A stretch of 64,000 nucleotides of DNA from CAVSJR01 sp963728285 (GCA_963728285.1 CAVSJR010000002.1:186001-250000), one strand, 5' to 3'. Positions 48,647-59,197 are shown, counted from the first letter of the stretch. Translations and numbers: made by a program. The notes: generated by a model not told the origin, from the letters alone.

Positions 48647-49672
48647 CTACCCCGGAGCGGGGGCGATGTGCGAGGGCGAGATGTCGGCGACGGTGCGGCA
48701 GCCGGACAGCGCCATCGCGTTGTCGAACTCCGACCGAAGCAGCCCGAGGACGTCGACCACGCCCTGCTCCCCGGCGACGGCGAGGCCCCAGACGGTCGGC
48801 CGGCCCACGAGGACGGCGGTCGCTCCGAGCGCGAGCGCCTTGAGGATGTCCGTCCCCCGCCGCACTCCCCCGTCGACCAGGACCGGCACCCGACCCTCGA
48901 CGGCCTCCACGACCTCGCGCAGGACCGTGATGCCCGCCGGGACCCCGTCGAGCTGGCGACCTCCGTGATTGGACACCACGATCCCGTCGACGCCGGCCGC
49001 GAGCGCGAGCCGCGCGTCCTCGGCCGTCAGGATCCCCTTCACCAGCAGCGGAAGCGGGGCCCGCTCGCGGATCCACTCGATGTCTCGCCACGACAGCGCC
49101 GGATCGTAGACGAGGTCGTCGCCGGGGAGACCGACGGGCATCACGAATCCGCTGCGAGTGTCGCGATGCCGCAGGCCGTTCTCCGGGAAATCGATCGTCA
49201 GGCAGATCGCCTCGAAGCCGGATGCGACCACCCGATCGAGCAGCTCGCCGGTCGCGCCGTGGTCGGTGAAGACGTAGAGCTGGAACCATTTGGGTCCGCG
49301 GGCGGCGCCGGCGACGTCCTCCACGAACCCGACCGTGGTCGAGGAGACGACCATGATCGTCCCGGCCCGCTCGGCCGCTCTGGCCGTGGCGCGCTCCCCG
49401 TCCGGATGCGCGAGCGATTGGTAGGCCCACGGGGCCACGAGGGCCGGGAACGACACGCGGGTTCCCAGCACGTCCGTGGAGGTGTCGCGTTCGGGCACGC
49501 CCACCAGGAAGCGCGGTCGCAGGACCCATCGCGACCACGCTCGCCGGTTCTCCGCGAGCGTCCACTCATCGCCCGCTCCCCCCGCGTAGTACCCGTAGAC
49601 GTCCGGGGGCAGGCGCTCCCGGGCGACCGGCTCGTAGTCGTCGAGGGTGACGAAGGGCGGGGCGTCGGTCAT
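48647..49672 (-). CDS. FMN-dependent alpha-hydroxy-acid dehydrogenase (lactate oxidase/dehydrogenase type)
   Basis: 341 residues. The active-site loop VVSNHGGRQLDGVP with the catalytic histidine, and FPALVAPWAYQSLAHPDGE near the N-terminus, define the family; the FMN site lies in VLVDGGVRRGTDILKALALGA. It oxidises L-2-hydroxy acids such as lactate or glycolate. ATG 49672 is chosen because the typical opening YEPVARERLPPDVYGYYAGGAGDE follows after twelve residues. Confidence 0.9.
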   Translation of the reverse strand: MTDAPPFVTLDDYEPVARERLPPDVYGYYAGGAGDEWTLAENRRAWSRWVLRPRFLVGVPERDTSTDVLGTRVSFPALVAPWAYQSLAHPDGERATARAAERAGTIMVVSSTTVGFVEDVAGAARGPKWFQLYVFTDHGATGELLDRVVASGFEAICLTIDFPENGLRHRDTRSGFVMPVGLPGDDLVYDPALSWRDIEWIRERAPLPLLVKGILTAEDARLALAAGVDGIVVSNHGGRQLDGVPAGITVLREVVEAVEGRVPVLVDGGVRRGTDILKALALGATAVLVGRPTVWGLAVAGEQGVVDVLGLLRSEFDNAMALSGCRTVADISPSHIAPAPG

Positions 49673-49694
49673 CCGTGCGATCCCATGGCTCCGC

Positions 49695-50534
49695 CTACAG
49701 CTGTGATTCCGGCACAGAGCTCGGCGGCACGCTCTGCGCGCCGACCTGGCGCAGGAGGCCGTCCTGATACGTGATGGTGCGAAGCTCGAAGGCTCCCGGG
49801 CAGCACGCCGCCTCGCCCTCCGCGTACCGGGCGGCGTACTCGAGCAGGCGTCCCGCGGCGTCGACGACGGCCGAGCCGAGGCTGGCGCGCGCCGGATGCG
49901 CGATGACCTGCGGAGCGCCGTCCTGCGTGTAGCCGACGACGTCGATATCCAGCGGCCGGCGCTCGCCCAGCCCTCGAAAGCCGACGACGAGCTCCGCGAC
50001 GCCGTCGTGGGTGAGGTCGGCCGGCAGCACCGCGATGCTCGCCCATCGCCCGCCCTGCAGGTCATCGGCCCCCAACCGCTCGACCCAGCCCCCGTCCGCG
50101 GCCGAGAAGGTCAGGATGCGCACGGCGTACCCGGCGACGCCGTCGGCCACGGCGCTCCTCTCGACGATCCACACGACCCGCCCGCCGAGGACGTTCACCT
50201 GGCCGCACTCGCCCGTCAGGCCGGGGGTCACGAGCGCCTCGCACGGTGCCGTCGCCGCGGCCGGCGTCACGTCCTCGGGGCCGCCGGGCTGAAGCGTGGC
50301 GTCCGCCGCGCCGATGGCCACCGCCGGCTCCGCGGTCGCCGAGGGGATCGGCGAGGACGACGTGATCGGGCTCTCGGGCGCGGGCGTGGATGCGGTCGCG
50401 GCCCGGGCCGGCTCCGTCCCCGAACGGCCGAGCGCATACCCGATCGCGCCCGACACGAGCAGGCCGAGCGCGATCCCGCCGGCGAGCAGCGCCGTCCGGA
50501 CGTTCGGATCCATCCCGCGAGGGGTCGGTTTCAT
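49695..50534 (-). CDS. Membrane-anchored extracytoplasmic protein, unknown
   Basis: 279 residues. One N-terminal membrane helix (ALLAGGIALGLLVSGAIGYALG) is followed by a Pro/Ser/Ala-rich linker (about 35-95) and a globular outer part of about 180 residues with four cysteines in pairs (APCEALVTPGLTGECG, EAACCPG). The pattern ASIAVLPADLTHDGVAELVVGF resembles a VCBS-like calcium strand. I do not recognise the family. It sits between an EamA transporter and a flavin dehydrogenase on the same strand. Confidence 0.65.
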   Translation of the reverse strand: MKPTPRGMDPNVRTALLAGGIALGLLVSGAIGYALGRSGTEPARAATASTPAPESPITSSSPIPSATAEPAVAIGAADATLQPGGPEDVTPAAATAPCEALVTPGLTGECGQVNVLGGRVVWIVERSAVADGVAGYAVRILTFSAADGGWVERLGADDLQGGRWASIAVLPADLTHDGVAELVVGFRGLGERRPLDIDVVGYTQDGAPQVIAHPARASLGSAVVDAAGRLLEYAARYAEGEAACCPGAFELRTITYQDGLLRQVGAQSVPPSSVPESQL

Positions 50535-50589
50535 CGCGCGCAGACCGTACGGCGCGGGCCGGGCGACGGCAAGGAAGTCGAATGCCGAC

Positions 50590-51486
50590 CTACTCGGCCT
50601 GGATCTCCACCCGCGCGCGTGCCTGGCCGGCGATGGTCACGTAGATCCCGCCCAGGATCAGCACGCCGCCCGCGACGGCGGAGAGGGACGGCACCTCCCC
50701 GAACACGGCGAGCGCGAGCAGCGACGCGCCGACCGGCTCCGCGGTCACCGAGATCGCCACGACGGAGGCCTCGACGTCGGCCAGCAGATAGTTGAAGACG
50801 GTATGTCCGAGGAGCTGCGGCCCGAGGGTCATCAGCACGAAGAGCCCCCAGACGTCCGGCGGGTAGCCCGTGAACGGTGTGCGCATGACGAGCATCGCCG
50901 CCCCCAGCAGCGCAGCGGCACCGGTGTAGACGATCCCGGCGTAGGTGAGGAGCGTCATCCGCTGTCGAAGGTCGCGGCCGGCCAGCACGTACGCGGCCGC
51001 GGCGATCGCGCCCGCGAGCGCCAGCGCATCCCCGAACACCGCGCGCGCCGACACGCCCACGTCGCCCCACGAGATGACCGCGGCGCCCGCGAGCGAGAGC
51101 GCGATGCCGGCGGCCCCCACCCGCGAGACCCGCTCGCCGATCGTGATCCGACCCAGCAGCGCGACCCACACCGGACTCGACGTCACGAGGACGGTGCTGG
51201 CGGCGACGCTCGTGTAGGACAGCGAGGGCACCCAGAGCGCGAAGTGTGCGGCGAGGGCCGCCGCCGAGGCCATCGCCACGATCCACTCCCGACGTCCCAG
51301 CGAACGGACCTCCGCGCCGTGGCGCAGGAGCGCGATCGGCAGCAGGACGGCGGCCGCCATCGCGCACCGGTAGAAGCTGACGGCGAGGGGGGGAGCCTCC
51401 GCCAGCCGGATCAGGATCGCGGAGGACGACACGGCCAGGACGGCGAGCGCAAGCAGGCCGAGGTGCCGGGAGCGCATGGCGCCCAT
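50590..51486 (-). CDS. EamA-family (DMT) transporter
   Basis: About 298 residues with ten hydrophobic helices in two EamA repeats (first: LLALAVLAVSSSAILIRLAEAPPL..., second: ALALAGAIAAAAYVLAGRDL...). The charged ends and the pattern SFYRCAMAAAVLLP and LGPQLLGHTVFNYLLA are typical. It exports or exchanges small metabolites; the substrate is unknown. The start may be ATG 51486 or 51477. It is divergent from glpX, with a GATAAT-like element close to the start. Confidence 0.86.
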   Translation of the reverse strand: MGAMRSRHLGLLALAVLAVSSSAILIRLAEAPPLAVSFYRCAMAAAVLLPIALLRHGAEVRSLGRREWIVAMASAAALAAHFALWVPSLSYTSVAASTVLVTSSPVWVALLGRITIGERVSRVGAAGIALSLAGAAVISWGDVGVSARAVFGDALALAGAIAAAAYVLAGRDLRQRMTLLTYAGIVYTGAAALLGAAMLVMRTPFTGYPPDVWGLFVLMTLGPQLLGHTVFNYLLADVEASVVAISVTAEPVGASLLALAVFGEVPSLSAVAGGVLILGGIYVTIAGQARARVEIQAE

Positions 51487-51581
51487 TATCGTGAGGTGAT
51501 GGCACCGGCGCCCGGCTCGGGGCGGCGATGAGGCGGTCGCGCCCTCGAGCACGCGAACCCGACCCTGGAGGTGCTCCGCTG

Positions 51582-52576
51582 ATGAACGACCAGAAGCCGG
51601 ATCGAAACCTCGCGCTGGAGCTCGTGCGCGTGACCGAGGCGGCCGCGCTGGGCGCCGGCCGTTGGGTCGGACGCGGCGACAAGGAGGCGGCCGACCAGGC
51701 CGCGGTCGACGCCATGCGGCTCATGATCGACACCGTCTCGATGCACGGCACGGTCGTGATCGGCGAGGGCGAGAAGGACGAGGCGCCGATGCTCTACAAC
51801 GGCGAGGAGGTCGGCAACGGCGAGGGCCCGGGCGTCGACGTCGCCGTCGATCCCGTGGACGGGACGACGCTCACGGCGAACGGAGAGCCGAACGCGCTCT
51901 CCGTGATCGCGCTCGCCGCGCGCGGCGCGATGTTCTTCCCCGGCCCGGCCGTGTACATGGAGAAGGTCGCCACGGGCGCGGAGGCGAGGGACGCGATCGA
52001 CATCACGGCGCCGCCCGAGGAGAACATCCGGCACGTCGCGAAGGCGAAGGGCGTGCGGCCGGAGGAGGTGGTGGTCACGATCCTCGACCGCCCCCGGCAC
52101 CGCGACCTGATTCAGGCGTGCCGGGAAGTCGGAGCCAGGGTGTTCCTCATCCGCGACGGCGACGTGGCGGGGGCGATCTCGGCGGCCCTCCCGAGGACGC
52201 GGCACCGACCTGCTGCTCGGGATCGGCGGCACGCCCGAGGGCGTCATCGCCGCGGCGGCCCTCAAGTGCCTCGGTGGCGCGATGCAGGGAATGCTCTTCC
52301 CGAGGAACGAGGACGAGCGACGCAGGCTCCTCGACGACGGCTACGACCTCGACGCGGGTCCTCACCACCGACGACCTCGTCGCCGGCGACGACGTGTTCT
52401 TCGCGGCCACCGGCGTGACGGACGGAGCGCTCCTCGAGGGCGTGAAGTACTGGCCCGACGGGGCGACGACCTACTCGCTCGTGATGCGCGCCCGGTCGGG
52501 GACGATCCGGATGATCGAGGCCGAGCACCAGTTCGAGAAGCTCGAGCGATTCACCGGCCGGACGTACCGCCGCTGA
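51582..52576 (+). CDS. glpX: Class II fructose-1,6-bisphosphatase (two frameshifts)
   Basis: 330 residues after removing one base near 52200 and one near 52359. GlpX motifs are clear: GEGEKDEAPMLYNGEEVG, VDVAVDPVDGTTLTANGE, LLGIGGTPEGVIAAAALKCLGG, and TTYSLVMRARSGTIR. It dephosphorylates fructose-1,6-bisphosphate in gluconeogenesis. ATG 51582 follows ctggaggtg. Class II enzymes are standard in actinobacteria. The two breaks mark the start of the heavily damaged stretch that runs to about 59.2 kb. Confidence 0.92.
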
Positions 52577-52821
52577 GTCCTCCGTTCCGTCCGCGAGGCT
52601 CGCCCGAGTGCGAGAGCGCGTACGTGCCCTTGGGCTCCGTCTTGACGAGCGGCGCCGGCACGAACGCCTTGGGCGAGGGCGGCGAGCAGGTGCTTGCGCA
52701 CGTCCGGCTCGACGAACGGGTCGATGTAGCCGCGCCGAAGCGCCAGATCCTGGATGCGGGTCCAGTGCAGGGGCTCCCCCTCCTCGCGAAGCACCGTGAC
52801 GACCGCCTCGAGGTAGTCCAC
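52551..52821 (-). CDS. Stand-alone HARE-HTH protein (one frameshift)
   Basis: About 89 residues from GTG 52821: DYLEAVVTVLREEGEPLHWTRIQDLALRRGYIDPF fits the HARE-HTH domain (HB1, ASXL, restriction endonuclease helix-turn-helix), which in bacteria is found in the RNA polymerase delta subunit and fused to restriction enzymes. One inserted base near 52690 interrupts it; the corrected end reads VKTEPKGTYALSHSGEPRGR. Its tail overlaps the glpX 3' end by 26 bases on the opposite strand. It lies directly after the LLM oxidoreductase gene and may be co-transcribed. Function unknown. Confidence 0.6.
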
Positions 52822-52829
52822 GCGCCGCC

Positions 52830-53836
52830 TCAGATGGACGGCCGGGCGCGACGACCCGCTCGGCGATCAGCTCGACCATCTCCGGATCGGGGATCGCGAA
52901 CGGGATCTGCCCGATCGTGATGATGATCTCCTCGACCCCGAGCGCGGCGAACGCCGCGACGCGGTCGAGCACGCGGTCGGGCGTGCCGGTCAGATGTCGC
53001 CGCCGCGAACGACTCCGGCGTCTGGTCGTCGAGCCCCGGCATCCACTCGCGAAGGCGCCCGAAGCGCGCCGCCAGATCGCGCGTCGTCCTCCCCGACGGC
53101 CGTGTACAGACCGACGGAGCGCCGCAGCGATGACGGGATCCCGCTCCGCCCGCTCGCACGCCGCCCTCGCGGCCGACACACGCTGCCCGTAGGATCCCGG
53201 CGTCCCACCGCCAGGCGGTGTTCCACCCGTCGGCGAGCCGCGCGGCGAGTCGCGAGCGGGACGGGGGCCGCCCTTGGACCCCAGCCACAGCGGCGGGCGT
53301 GGCCGCTGGGCGGCGCGCGGCCGCATGACCGCGTCCCGGAGCTGGAACCGGCGGCCTCGAACGCTCGACGGCCCTCCGCGAAGAGCGCGCGGAGGACCTC
53401 GAGGTCCTCCTCCAGGACGCGAAGCGCTCGCGCACCGATCCGAACTCGTACCCGAACCGCTCGAACTCGTCCTTCGAGCCAGCCCGCTCCGAGACCGAGG
53501 TCGAGCGGCCGCCGGAGAGCAGATCGATCGTGGACGCCATCTTGGCGAGCAGCGAGGGGTGCCGGAACGGGGCGCACAGCACGAGCGTTCCGAGCCGGAC
53601 GCGCGACGTCCGCGCCGCCAGCGCGGCCAGCGCCGTCATCGGCTCGAGCGATCCCCGCAGCTGCTCGGAGCCGCCGTAGCGCGCGAGCGAGAGGAGGAAG
53701 TGATCGGAGATCCACACCGAGTCGAACCCGAGGTGCTCCGCGCGCACCGCCCACTCGGCCATCGCGCGACGTGGGATCCGAGCGCTCGTCCGGCAAGCGA
53801 GAAGTCGTAGTGCGGCAGCGCGAGTCCGAACCGCAT
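52830..53836 (-). CDS. LLM-class flavin-dependent oxidoreductase (multiple frameshifts)
   Basis: ATG 53836 opens MRFGLALPHYDFSLAGR, the strand expected of a luciferase-like F420/FMN monooxygenase, and continues in a second frame with LGFDSVWISDHFLLSL, TSRVRLGTLVLCAPFRHP and LAKMASTIDLLSGGR. Later segments (LADGWNTAW, GVEEIIITIGQIPFAIPDPEMVELIAERVV) appear in further frames and end near 52830. At least five one-base shifts occur in 1 kb. The family uses F420H2 or FMNH2 to oxidise organic compounds; substrate unknown. It starts eight bases after the nucleotidyltransferase stop, suggesting one transcript. Confidence 0.75.
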
Positions 53837-53844
53837 GCGACCGC

Positions 53845-55225
53845 CTAGAGGTACCGCAGCACGTCGGCCGGGCCGGTGACGTCGGTGTCCGGCGGGACGT
53901 GGATGCCGACGGGCATCTTCAGCCGGGGGTAGACGGAGATGTCCCCGGCGAGGTGCACGCCCGCGTGGACCGTGACCTCGTCCCCGAGCGCGACGAAGTC
54001 GGCGATCTCGGTCGGCAGGTCGAGCTCGGAGCGCACCTCGCTCATCGAGCCCACGACGGCTTCGCGTGCAGCCGAGCGCCGGCGCCGATGATCGCGCCGT
54101 CGCGGATCTGCGAGCGCGAGATGCGCGCGCCCTCGCGGACCTCCACGTCGTCGTCGAGGTTGGACTCCGTGATCGACGACGCCCGGGCCGATCTCGCAGA
54201 ACCGGCCGATCCGCACCGCCGGGTCCGATCGTGACGCATGCCCTCGGCGATCTTCTCGGCCAGGCGTCTTCCCGCTGACCGGTCGCGCATCGGCAGCGAC
54301 TCCGGCGCGATCCACACGTTGTCGCTCCGCGATCGAACGGCGGGCCGAGGAGGCGATCCACCGACTGCGAAGTTGCCGCTGCAGCACGTCGACCATCGTC
54401 TCGAGGAAGTCCTGCACGTTGCCGAGGTCGCCGATCCGCCGCACGGGGAAGCGACGTTGACGGGATGGCCCTGTTCGCACGAGCCACGGGAGCAGGTCCT
54501 TGCCGAAGTCCAGGCGCTGTTCTTGCGCATCTCGACGATCTCGGGGTGTCCGGCGAGCTCGCGGAGCGCGCCGGTCTCGATCAGGTAGAAGCCGGCGTTC
54601 GTCATCAGCGGCAGCTCGCGGAACTCCTCGTCGTCGTGGACGTGGAAGTGCTCCCGCAGCTCGGCGAGCGTCGGCTTCTCGACGAAGTCGGTGACCCGCC
54701 CGTCGTCGTCGGCAGCATCACGCCGTACTTCTCCGCCACCTCGTCCGGCGGGCGCGTCATCGCGGCGATGGTGGCGACGGCGCCGACTCGCGCGGTGCGA
54801 CTCGCACCATCGGCATCGAGGTCGAAGTCGATGATCGAGTCGGTCGGGAAAGACCAGCGCGTGCTGCCGAAGGTCCCAGTGCTCCAGCATGCGAAGCGTC
54901 GAGTCGGCGCTTCCCGTGGACAGGCGCGTCGTACTTCACCGGCGAGTACTTCACGTCGACGCCGAAGCTCTTCGCCGTAGCCGAGCATGACCTTGATCTG
55001 GTAGCGGTTCTCCTTGCCGTGGGCGATCACGTAGTACTCCTTGATCCCCTCGCTCGAGAGGATCTGGATCACCCAGCGGATGAGTCGGCGTCCGAGGAAC
55101 GACATCGCCGCCTTGGAGCGCAGGTAGCCGGGCGCCTTGAGCGTCAGCGGGCGGGCGCGAACCCCCTGGCCGCCTGCGAGGCCGATCCCGACGATGTCGG
55201 TGAGTTCCGGCATGCGAGGCATCAT
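53845..55225 (-). CDS. NDP-sugar pyrophosphorylase-like nucleotidyltransferase with beta-helix C-terminus (multiple frameshifts)
   Basis: The start (MPELTDIVGIGLAGGQGVRARPLTLKAP) has the GxGxR nucleotide loop of glucose-1-phosphate or mannose-1-phosphate nucleotidyltransferases. SIIDFDLDADG, DGRVTDFVEKPTLAEL and MTNAGFYLIETGAL follow in other frames, and the C-terminal part (FVALGDEVTVHAGVHLAGDISVYPRLKMPVG) is a left-handed beta-helix. Total about 450 residues. Many single-base insertions interrupt it. It probably makes an activated sugar such as GDP-mannose for envelope glycans. TATGAT covers the start ATG, so a leaderless message is possible. ATG 55225, 55222 or 55213 are alternatives. Confidence 0.78.
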
Positions 55226-55284
55226 AGCCGTGCCGCGATCGGGATCGCCCGCGCGGGAGCCGCCTCGGGGCGGTCGCGATCGGC

Positions 55285-56112
55285 CTAGTCGGTGCGAGAC
55301 GATGGATCCGCTCAGCACCACACGCCCGTCTGCGTCCCTGACGACCATCGACGATGACGCTCGACGGGTCGCGCAGGTCGATGTCGACGCGCTTGCGCGA
55401 GGCCATCTCGGCGGCATCCCGGCGCTGCTCGAGCGACGAGATGTCGACCGATCCGACCTGCGTCGCTCCCAGGCCGTCGTAGACCCACACCCGGTACGGG
55501 AGCGCGCCGCCTTGCCGGTGTCAGCCCGACGCAGGCGCACGCCGCGACGTCGGGCTTGCCTCGGGTGAGGCGATCGACGAAGCCCCAACCAGCGGCCGTG
55601 CGCCCGGTCGTCGGGCCACGAGCCGCGCGAACCGCAGCCGGTCGCCGGGGCGCGGTCAGCAATCGATGCCGATAGCAACGCCCTGGACTCGCCTCGCCCT
55701 GCTCCTGTTGCTGCTCGGCCGCGCCGGATGTCGAGCCCGTTCGCGCACCGGTGTCGCGCGGTCCCGCCATCGACGGCGCCCCAGCCGAGGCGACGCGGTG
55801 ACCGCGACGGCGACGATCGTCGCGGCCACGGCGACCGCCGAGGCTATCCGGAGCCGCCGGTGCGTGACGGACTGCCTCGGCCGCGCGCCGCGTGCACGGC
55901 CTCCGACCACGCGCTCCTCGAGCTCCGGAGGAGGCTGCGCGGGCGCGGCCGCGAATGCCGAGCGTCGCCGCCGCCTCGTCCAGAGCTCGGCCGACCTCCT
56001 TGCGGCACGCCGCGCACCACGCGAGGTGCCGCTCGACGCCGGCGGCGTCCCGCGGACGGGAGGACGCGAGCGCGTGCTCGGGAAGGCGGTCGCGAACCGC
56101 GAGACAGTTCAC
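55285..56112 (-). CDS. Anti-sigma factor with zinc-binding N-terminus and membrane helix (frameshifted)
   Basis: GTG 56112 overlaps the stop of the sigma gene (GTGA). The N-terminus has the zf-HC2 motif ERHLAWCAACRKEVG, as in zinc anti-sigma (ZAS) factors. One membrane helix follows (RIASAVAVAATIVAVAVTA). The outer part is broken by several single-base shifts; readable pieces include YRVWVYDGLGATQVGSVDISSL, ASRKRVDIDLRDPSSVIVD and GRVVLSGSIVS, a beta-rich domain that recalls RskA-like anti-sigma factors. It should hold the upstream ECF sigma factor inactive at the membrane until stress. Confidence 0.72.
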
Positions 56113-56687
56113 GGACGCTCCTTGTCCTCGTTGGCGCGACGGACCTTGATCAGCGCCGAGCCGCAGCCGCGTCTTCACCGTGCCGAGCGGCACGCCGTCG
56201 GCCTCCGAGATCTCCCTCGCGGTCAGGCCGCGGAAGTAGGCGCGCCCGAGCAGCGTGCGCTCGGCATCGCGAGAGCGACTCCAGCGCGCGCAGCGCGGCA
56301 TCGCGCTCGAGCAGGAGCGTCCTCCTCGTCCTCGCCGGCGGTCTCGGGCACCTCGTCCACGAGCACGAGCGTCGGGCGCCTGACCCCCGTCTCCCTCCGC
56401 AGGCGGTCGACCGCGAGGTTGTGCGCGATCGTCATGAGCCAGGTGGAGAGGCGCCCGCGAGCGGGATCGAATCGCGCGGCCTTGCGCCAGGCCGTCACGA
56501 AGACGTCCTGGGTGAGTTCCTCGCGCGGCCTCGGCGTTGCCGAGGATGCGCATAGCCCATCGAATAGACGGGACGCCCGAAGCGCGCGTAGAGCGCCCGG
56601 ATCGCGTCCTGGTCACCGGCAAGGAGCCCCTGCGACCAACTGCTCTTCCTCCCGAGGGAGTGGAGGACCGTCGGCTCGAGCGTTCAC
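56109..56687 (-). CDS. ECF-family RNA polymerase sigma factor (six frameshifts)
   Basis: GTG 56687 follows aaggag. The repaired protein has about 190 residues. Region 2 is recognisable (LLAGDQDAIRALYARFG, AEELTQDVFVTAWRKA, FDPARGRLSTWLMTIAHNLAVDRLRRE) and region 4 reads ALESLSDAERTLLGRAYFRGLTAREISEADGVPLGTVKTRL. Six one-base insertions occur in 579 bases; all move the frame the same way. It pairs with the overlapping anti-sigma gene, and probably directs transcription of envelope stress genes. It is divergent from the NfeD-SPFH pair, a plausible target. Confidence 0.82.
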
Positions 56688-56834
56688 TCGGTCTCCTTCC
56701 GGTATACGGACCTGTAGGCGCCGCCAGGGCTTGTCGTGTCCACGCTGCATCCATTATGCGCCAGCGCATCGCCTTCGGTTCGGGTCATCCGCGGCTTCCG
56801 AACGGCCGCTTCCCGGTGGTGAGAGATTGCAGGC

Positions 56835-58210
56835 GTGCGCAACCTCATCCGCACGGCCGTCGTCCTGACCGGCCTCGTCGCGGTCGCCTGCTCGGGGGGA
56901 TGGCCGGCGCGCCAGACCGAGCCGGAGCGGCCGCGCGATCGCTGACCTCGACCTCGACGGGCGTGGTCGACCCGTTCATGGCCGACTACGTCTCGTGCCG
57001 GGATCGCGTCGGCCGAACGACGCCGGCCTCGACGCCGTCCTCGCTCGACGATCGACACGCCGGGCGGGCTGGACTCGTCGATGCGGGAGATCGTCCAGGC
57101 GATCCTCGGGTCGAGGGTCCCCGTGCTCTGCTACGTCGCCCCCTCCGGGCGCGCGCGCCGCCTCCGCGGGCACGTTCATCCTGCTCTCCTGCCCCGTCGC
57201 AGCCATGGCGCCGGGGACGAACGTCGGCGCGGCCACCCCGTGGGCGTGTCCGGCGCCGATCGTCTCGGAGAAGGTCGTCAACGACTGCCGTCGCCTACAT
57301 CCGCTGCCTCGCGAACCTCCGCGGCCGCAACGCCGATTGGGCCGAGCGGGCCGTTCGAGACTCGGTGAGCGTCCCGCGCCGAGGAGGCGCTCAGCTCGGA
57401 GTGATCGACCTGATCGCGAGCGACCGGGCCGATCTCCTCACGCGGGTGGACGGCCGATCGGTCGAGGTCGCCGGCGGCGAGCGCGTCGTGCCTGCACACG
57501 GCCGGGGCCGACCGTGCAGACCGACGAGATGGGCCCCGGTCGCGTTCCTGCTCCATTCGCTCGTTCACCCCGGACTTCGCGTTCCTGTTCTTCTGACTCG
57601 GCCTCGTCCTGATCGTCGTGGAGCTGCTGCATCCCGGCGTCTCGGTCCCGGGCATCCTCGGCGCCCTGCTGCTCGTGTTCGCGCTCGTGTCGTTCGGCAT
57701 GCTGCCGGTGCAGCTCGCCGGCATCGTCCTGCTCGTCGTCTCCGTGGGCTTGTTCCTGCTGGAGCTGAAGCATCCGGGGGTTGGGCTTCCCGCCATCGGC
57801 GGCGTCGTGTTCCTCGTCGCTCGGCGGGCTGTTCCTGTTCGACCCCGCCGTGCCGGACGTCCAGGTGTCGCCCTGGCTGGTGGCGGTCATGGGCGCCGTC
57901 GCCCTGTCTGTTCTTCGGCGTGGTCGTCCGGGCGTCCGCTGAAGGCCCGGCGGCTCTCCGCCGCCGCCCGGGCTCGAGCGCCTCGTGGGCTCGCACGGGC
58001 GTCGTGGTCAGGGAGCTCGACCCGGCGGGGTCGTCCGCGTCGGGTCCGAGGAGTGGAGCGCGGTGACGCATCGACCCGCCGGTCCCCGCCGGAAGGCGCG
58101 TCGAGGTCGTGACGGTCGACGGCCTCCGGCTCGGGGTGGAACCCCCGGGCACGGTGCACGACGGGAGACCCCGGTCGTCGCCGGGGCCAGACGAAGGGAG
58201 CACGAAGTGA
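56835..58210 (+). CDS. NfeD-family membrane protein with ClpP-like protease domain (heavily frameshifted)
   Basis: Pieces spread over three frames give a long NfeD (NfeD1b type). A lipoprotein-like signal (VVLTGLVAVACSG) leads into a ClpP-like serine protease domain (IDTPGGLDSSMREIVQAIL, VAPSGARAASAGTFILL with the nucleophile serine in SAGT, VNDAVAYI). A membrane region follows (LGLVLIVVELLHPGVSVPGILGALLLVFALVSFG, and more) and finally an OB-fold (LVGSHGVVVRELDPAGVVRV...VEVVTVDGLRLGVE). NfeD proteins partner with SPFH proteins; one is encoded immediately downstream with a GTGA overlap. The dense one-base insertions here recur every 50-100 bases. Confidence 0.85.
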
Positions 58211-59140
58211 CGCAGACGTTCATCGGCATCGTCGTGGCGGTCCTGCTGATCATCCTGATCCTCACGAGGCCATCAAGATCGTGCCGGAGTACCAGCGCCT
58301 GGTCGTGTTCCGGCTCGGCCGCGCCATCGGCACCAAGGGCCCGGGCTTGGTCATGCTGATCCCGATCGTCGACAAGGCCAGCCGCGTCGACCTCCGCGAG
58401 CTCTACCTGGAGATCCCCCACCAGGCGGCGATCACCGAGGACAACGCCACGATCTCGATCGACTTCATCGTGTTCTACAAGGTGGTCGACGCGCATGTCG
58501 GTCGTGATCCAGGTGGGCAACTTCGCCGGCGCGGCACAGAACATCGCGGCGACGACGCTGCGCTCGGTGGTCGGCGACATGTCGCTCGACGACGTCCTCG
58601 CCAAGCGGGAGGAGATCAACGAGATGCTCCGCGCGCAAGCTCGACGAGGTCACCGAGCGCTGGGGCGTGAAGGTCACCAACGTCGAGATCCGCGAGATCA
58701 TCCCGCCGCCGGCGCGTCCAGGAGGCGATGACCCGCCAGATGTCGGCCGAGCGCACCCGGCGCGCGGTGGTCACCGAGGCCGAGGGCGCCAAGCAGGCCG
58801 CCGATCACCGTGGCCGAGGGCAACAAGCAGTCGGCGATCCTGAACGCCGAGGGGAACAGGCAGTCGGCGATCCTGAACGCCGAGGGCGAGCGGCAGGCCG
58901 CGATCCTGCGGGCCGAGGGATTCTCCCTGGCCCTGCGAACGATCTACGAGGTCGCGCTCGACGATCGACGCCAACACCATGAGCCTGCAGTACCTCGAGG
59001 CGCTGAAGTCGCTCGGCGCCTCGCCGTCCACGAAGTTCGTGATCCCGATGGAGTTCGCCACGCTCCTGTCGGGGGTCACCGACCTCGCGGCGCGGTCGTT
59101 CGGCGACGGCCGCGGCGGCGCGAAGGACTCCCCGGCGTAG
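58207..59140 (+). CDS. SPFH/Band 7 protein (slipin/stomatin type; frameshifted)
   Basis: GTG 58207 starts a membrane anchor (FIGIVVAVLLIILI) and the SPFH domain (IVPEYQRLVVFRLGRAIGTKGPGLVMLIPIVDKASRVDLRE, ISIDFIVFYKVVD, TTLRSVVGDMSLDDVLAKREEIN). A coiled-coil with three tandem AEGN/ERQ repeats and an FVIPMEF end follow. About 305 residues. Several single-base shifts occur. Slipins form oligomeric membrane microdomains; NfeD is the usual partner and precedes it here with a four-base overlap. The gene ends with a GC hairpin just after the stop. Confidence 0.9.
58813..58911 (+). repeat. 33-base tandem repeat, three copies, in the SPFH gene
   Basis: Copies at 58813-58845, 58846-58878 and 58879-58911 share GCCGAGGG(G/C)... 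and CAGTCGGCGATCCTGAAC. They encode AEG-x-x-Q-S/A-A-I-L in the coiled-coil. Copy number in such repeats can vary between strains and can also be collapsed or expanded in assembly. Confidence 0.8.
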
Positions 59141-59156
59141 CGCCGGGAACCCGGCG
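59141..59156 (+). terminator. GC hairpin after the SPFH gene
   Basis: CGCCGGG-AA-CCCGGCG starts at the first base after the SPFH stop. The stem is perfect over seven pairs, or six with a four-base loop. No T-run follows, so it is at best a weak or factor-assisted terminator before the ECF gene at 59.2 kb. Confidence 0.35.
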
Positions 59157-59197
59157 GGCCCCGGGGGGTGTAGGGCACGGTGGAGGGAGCCGAATCG

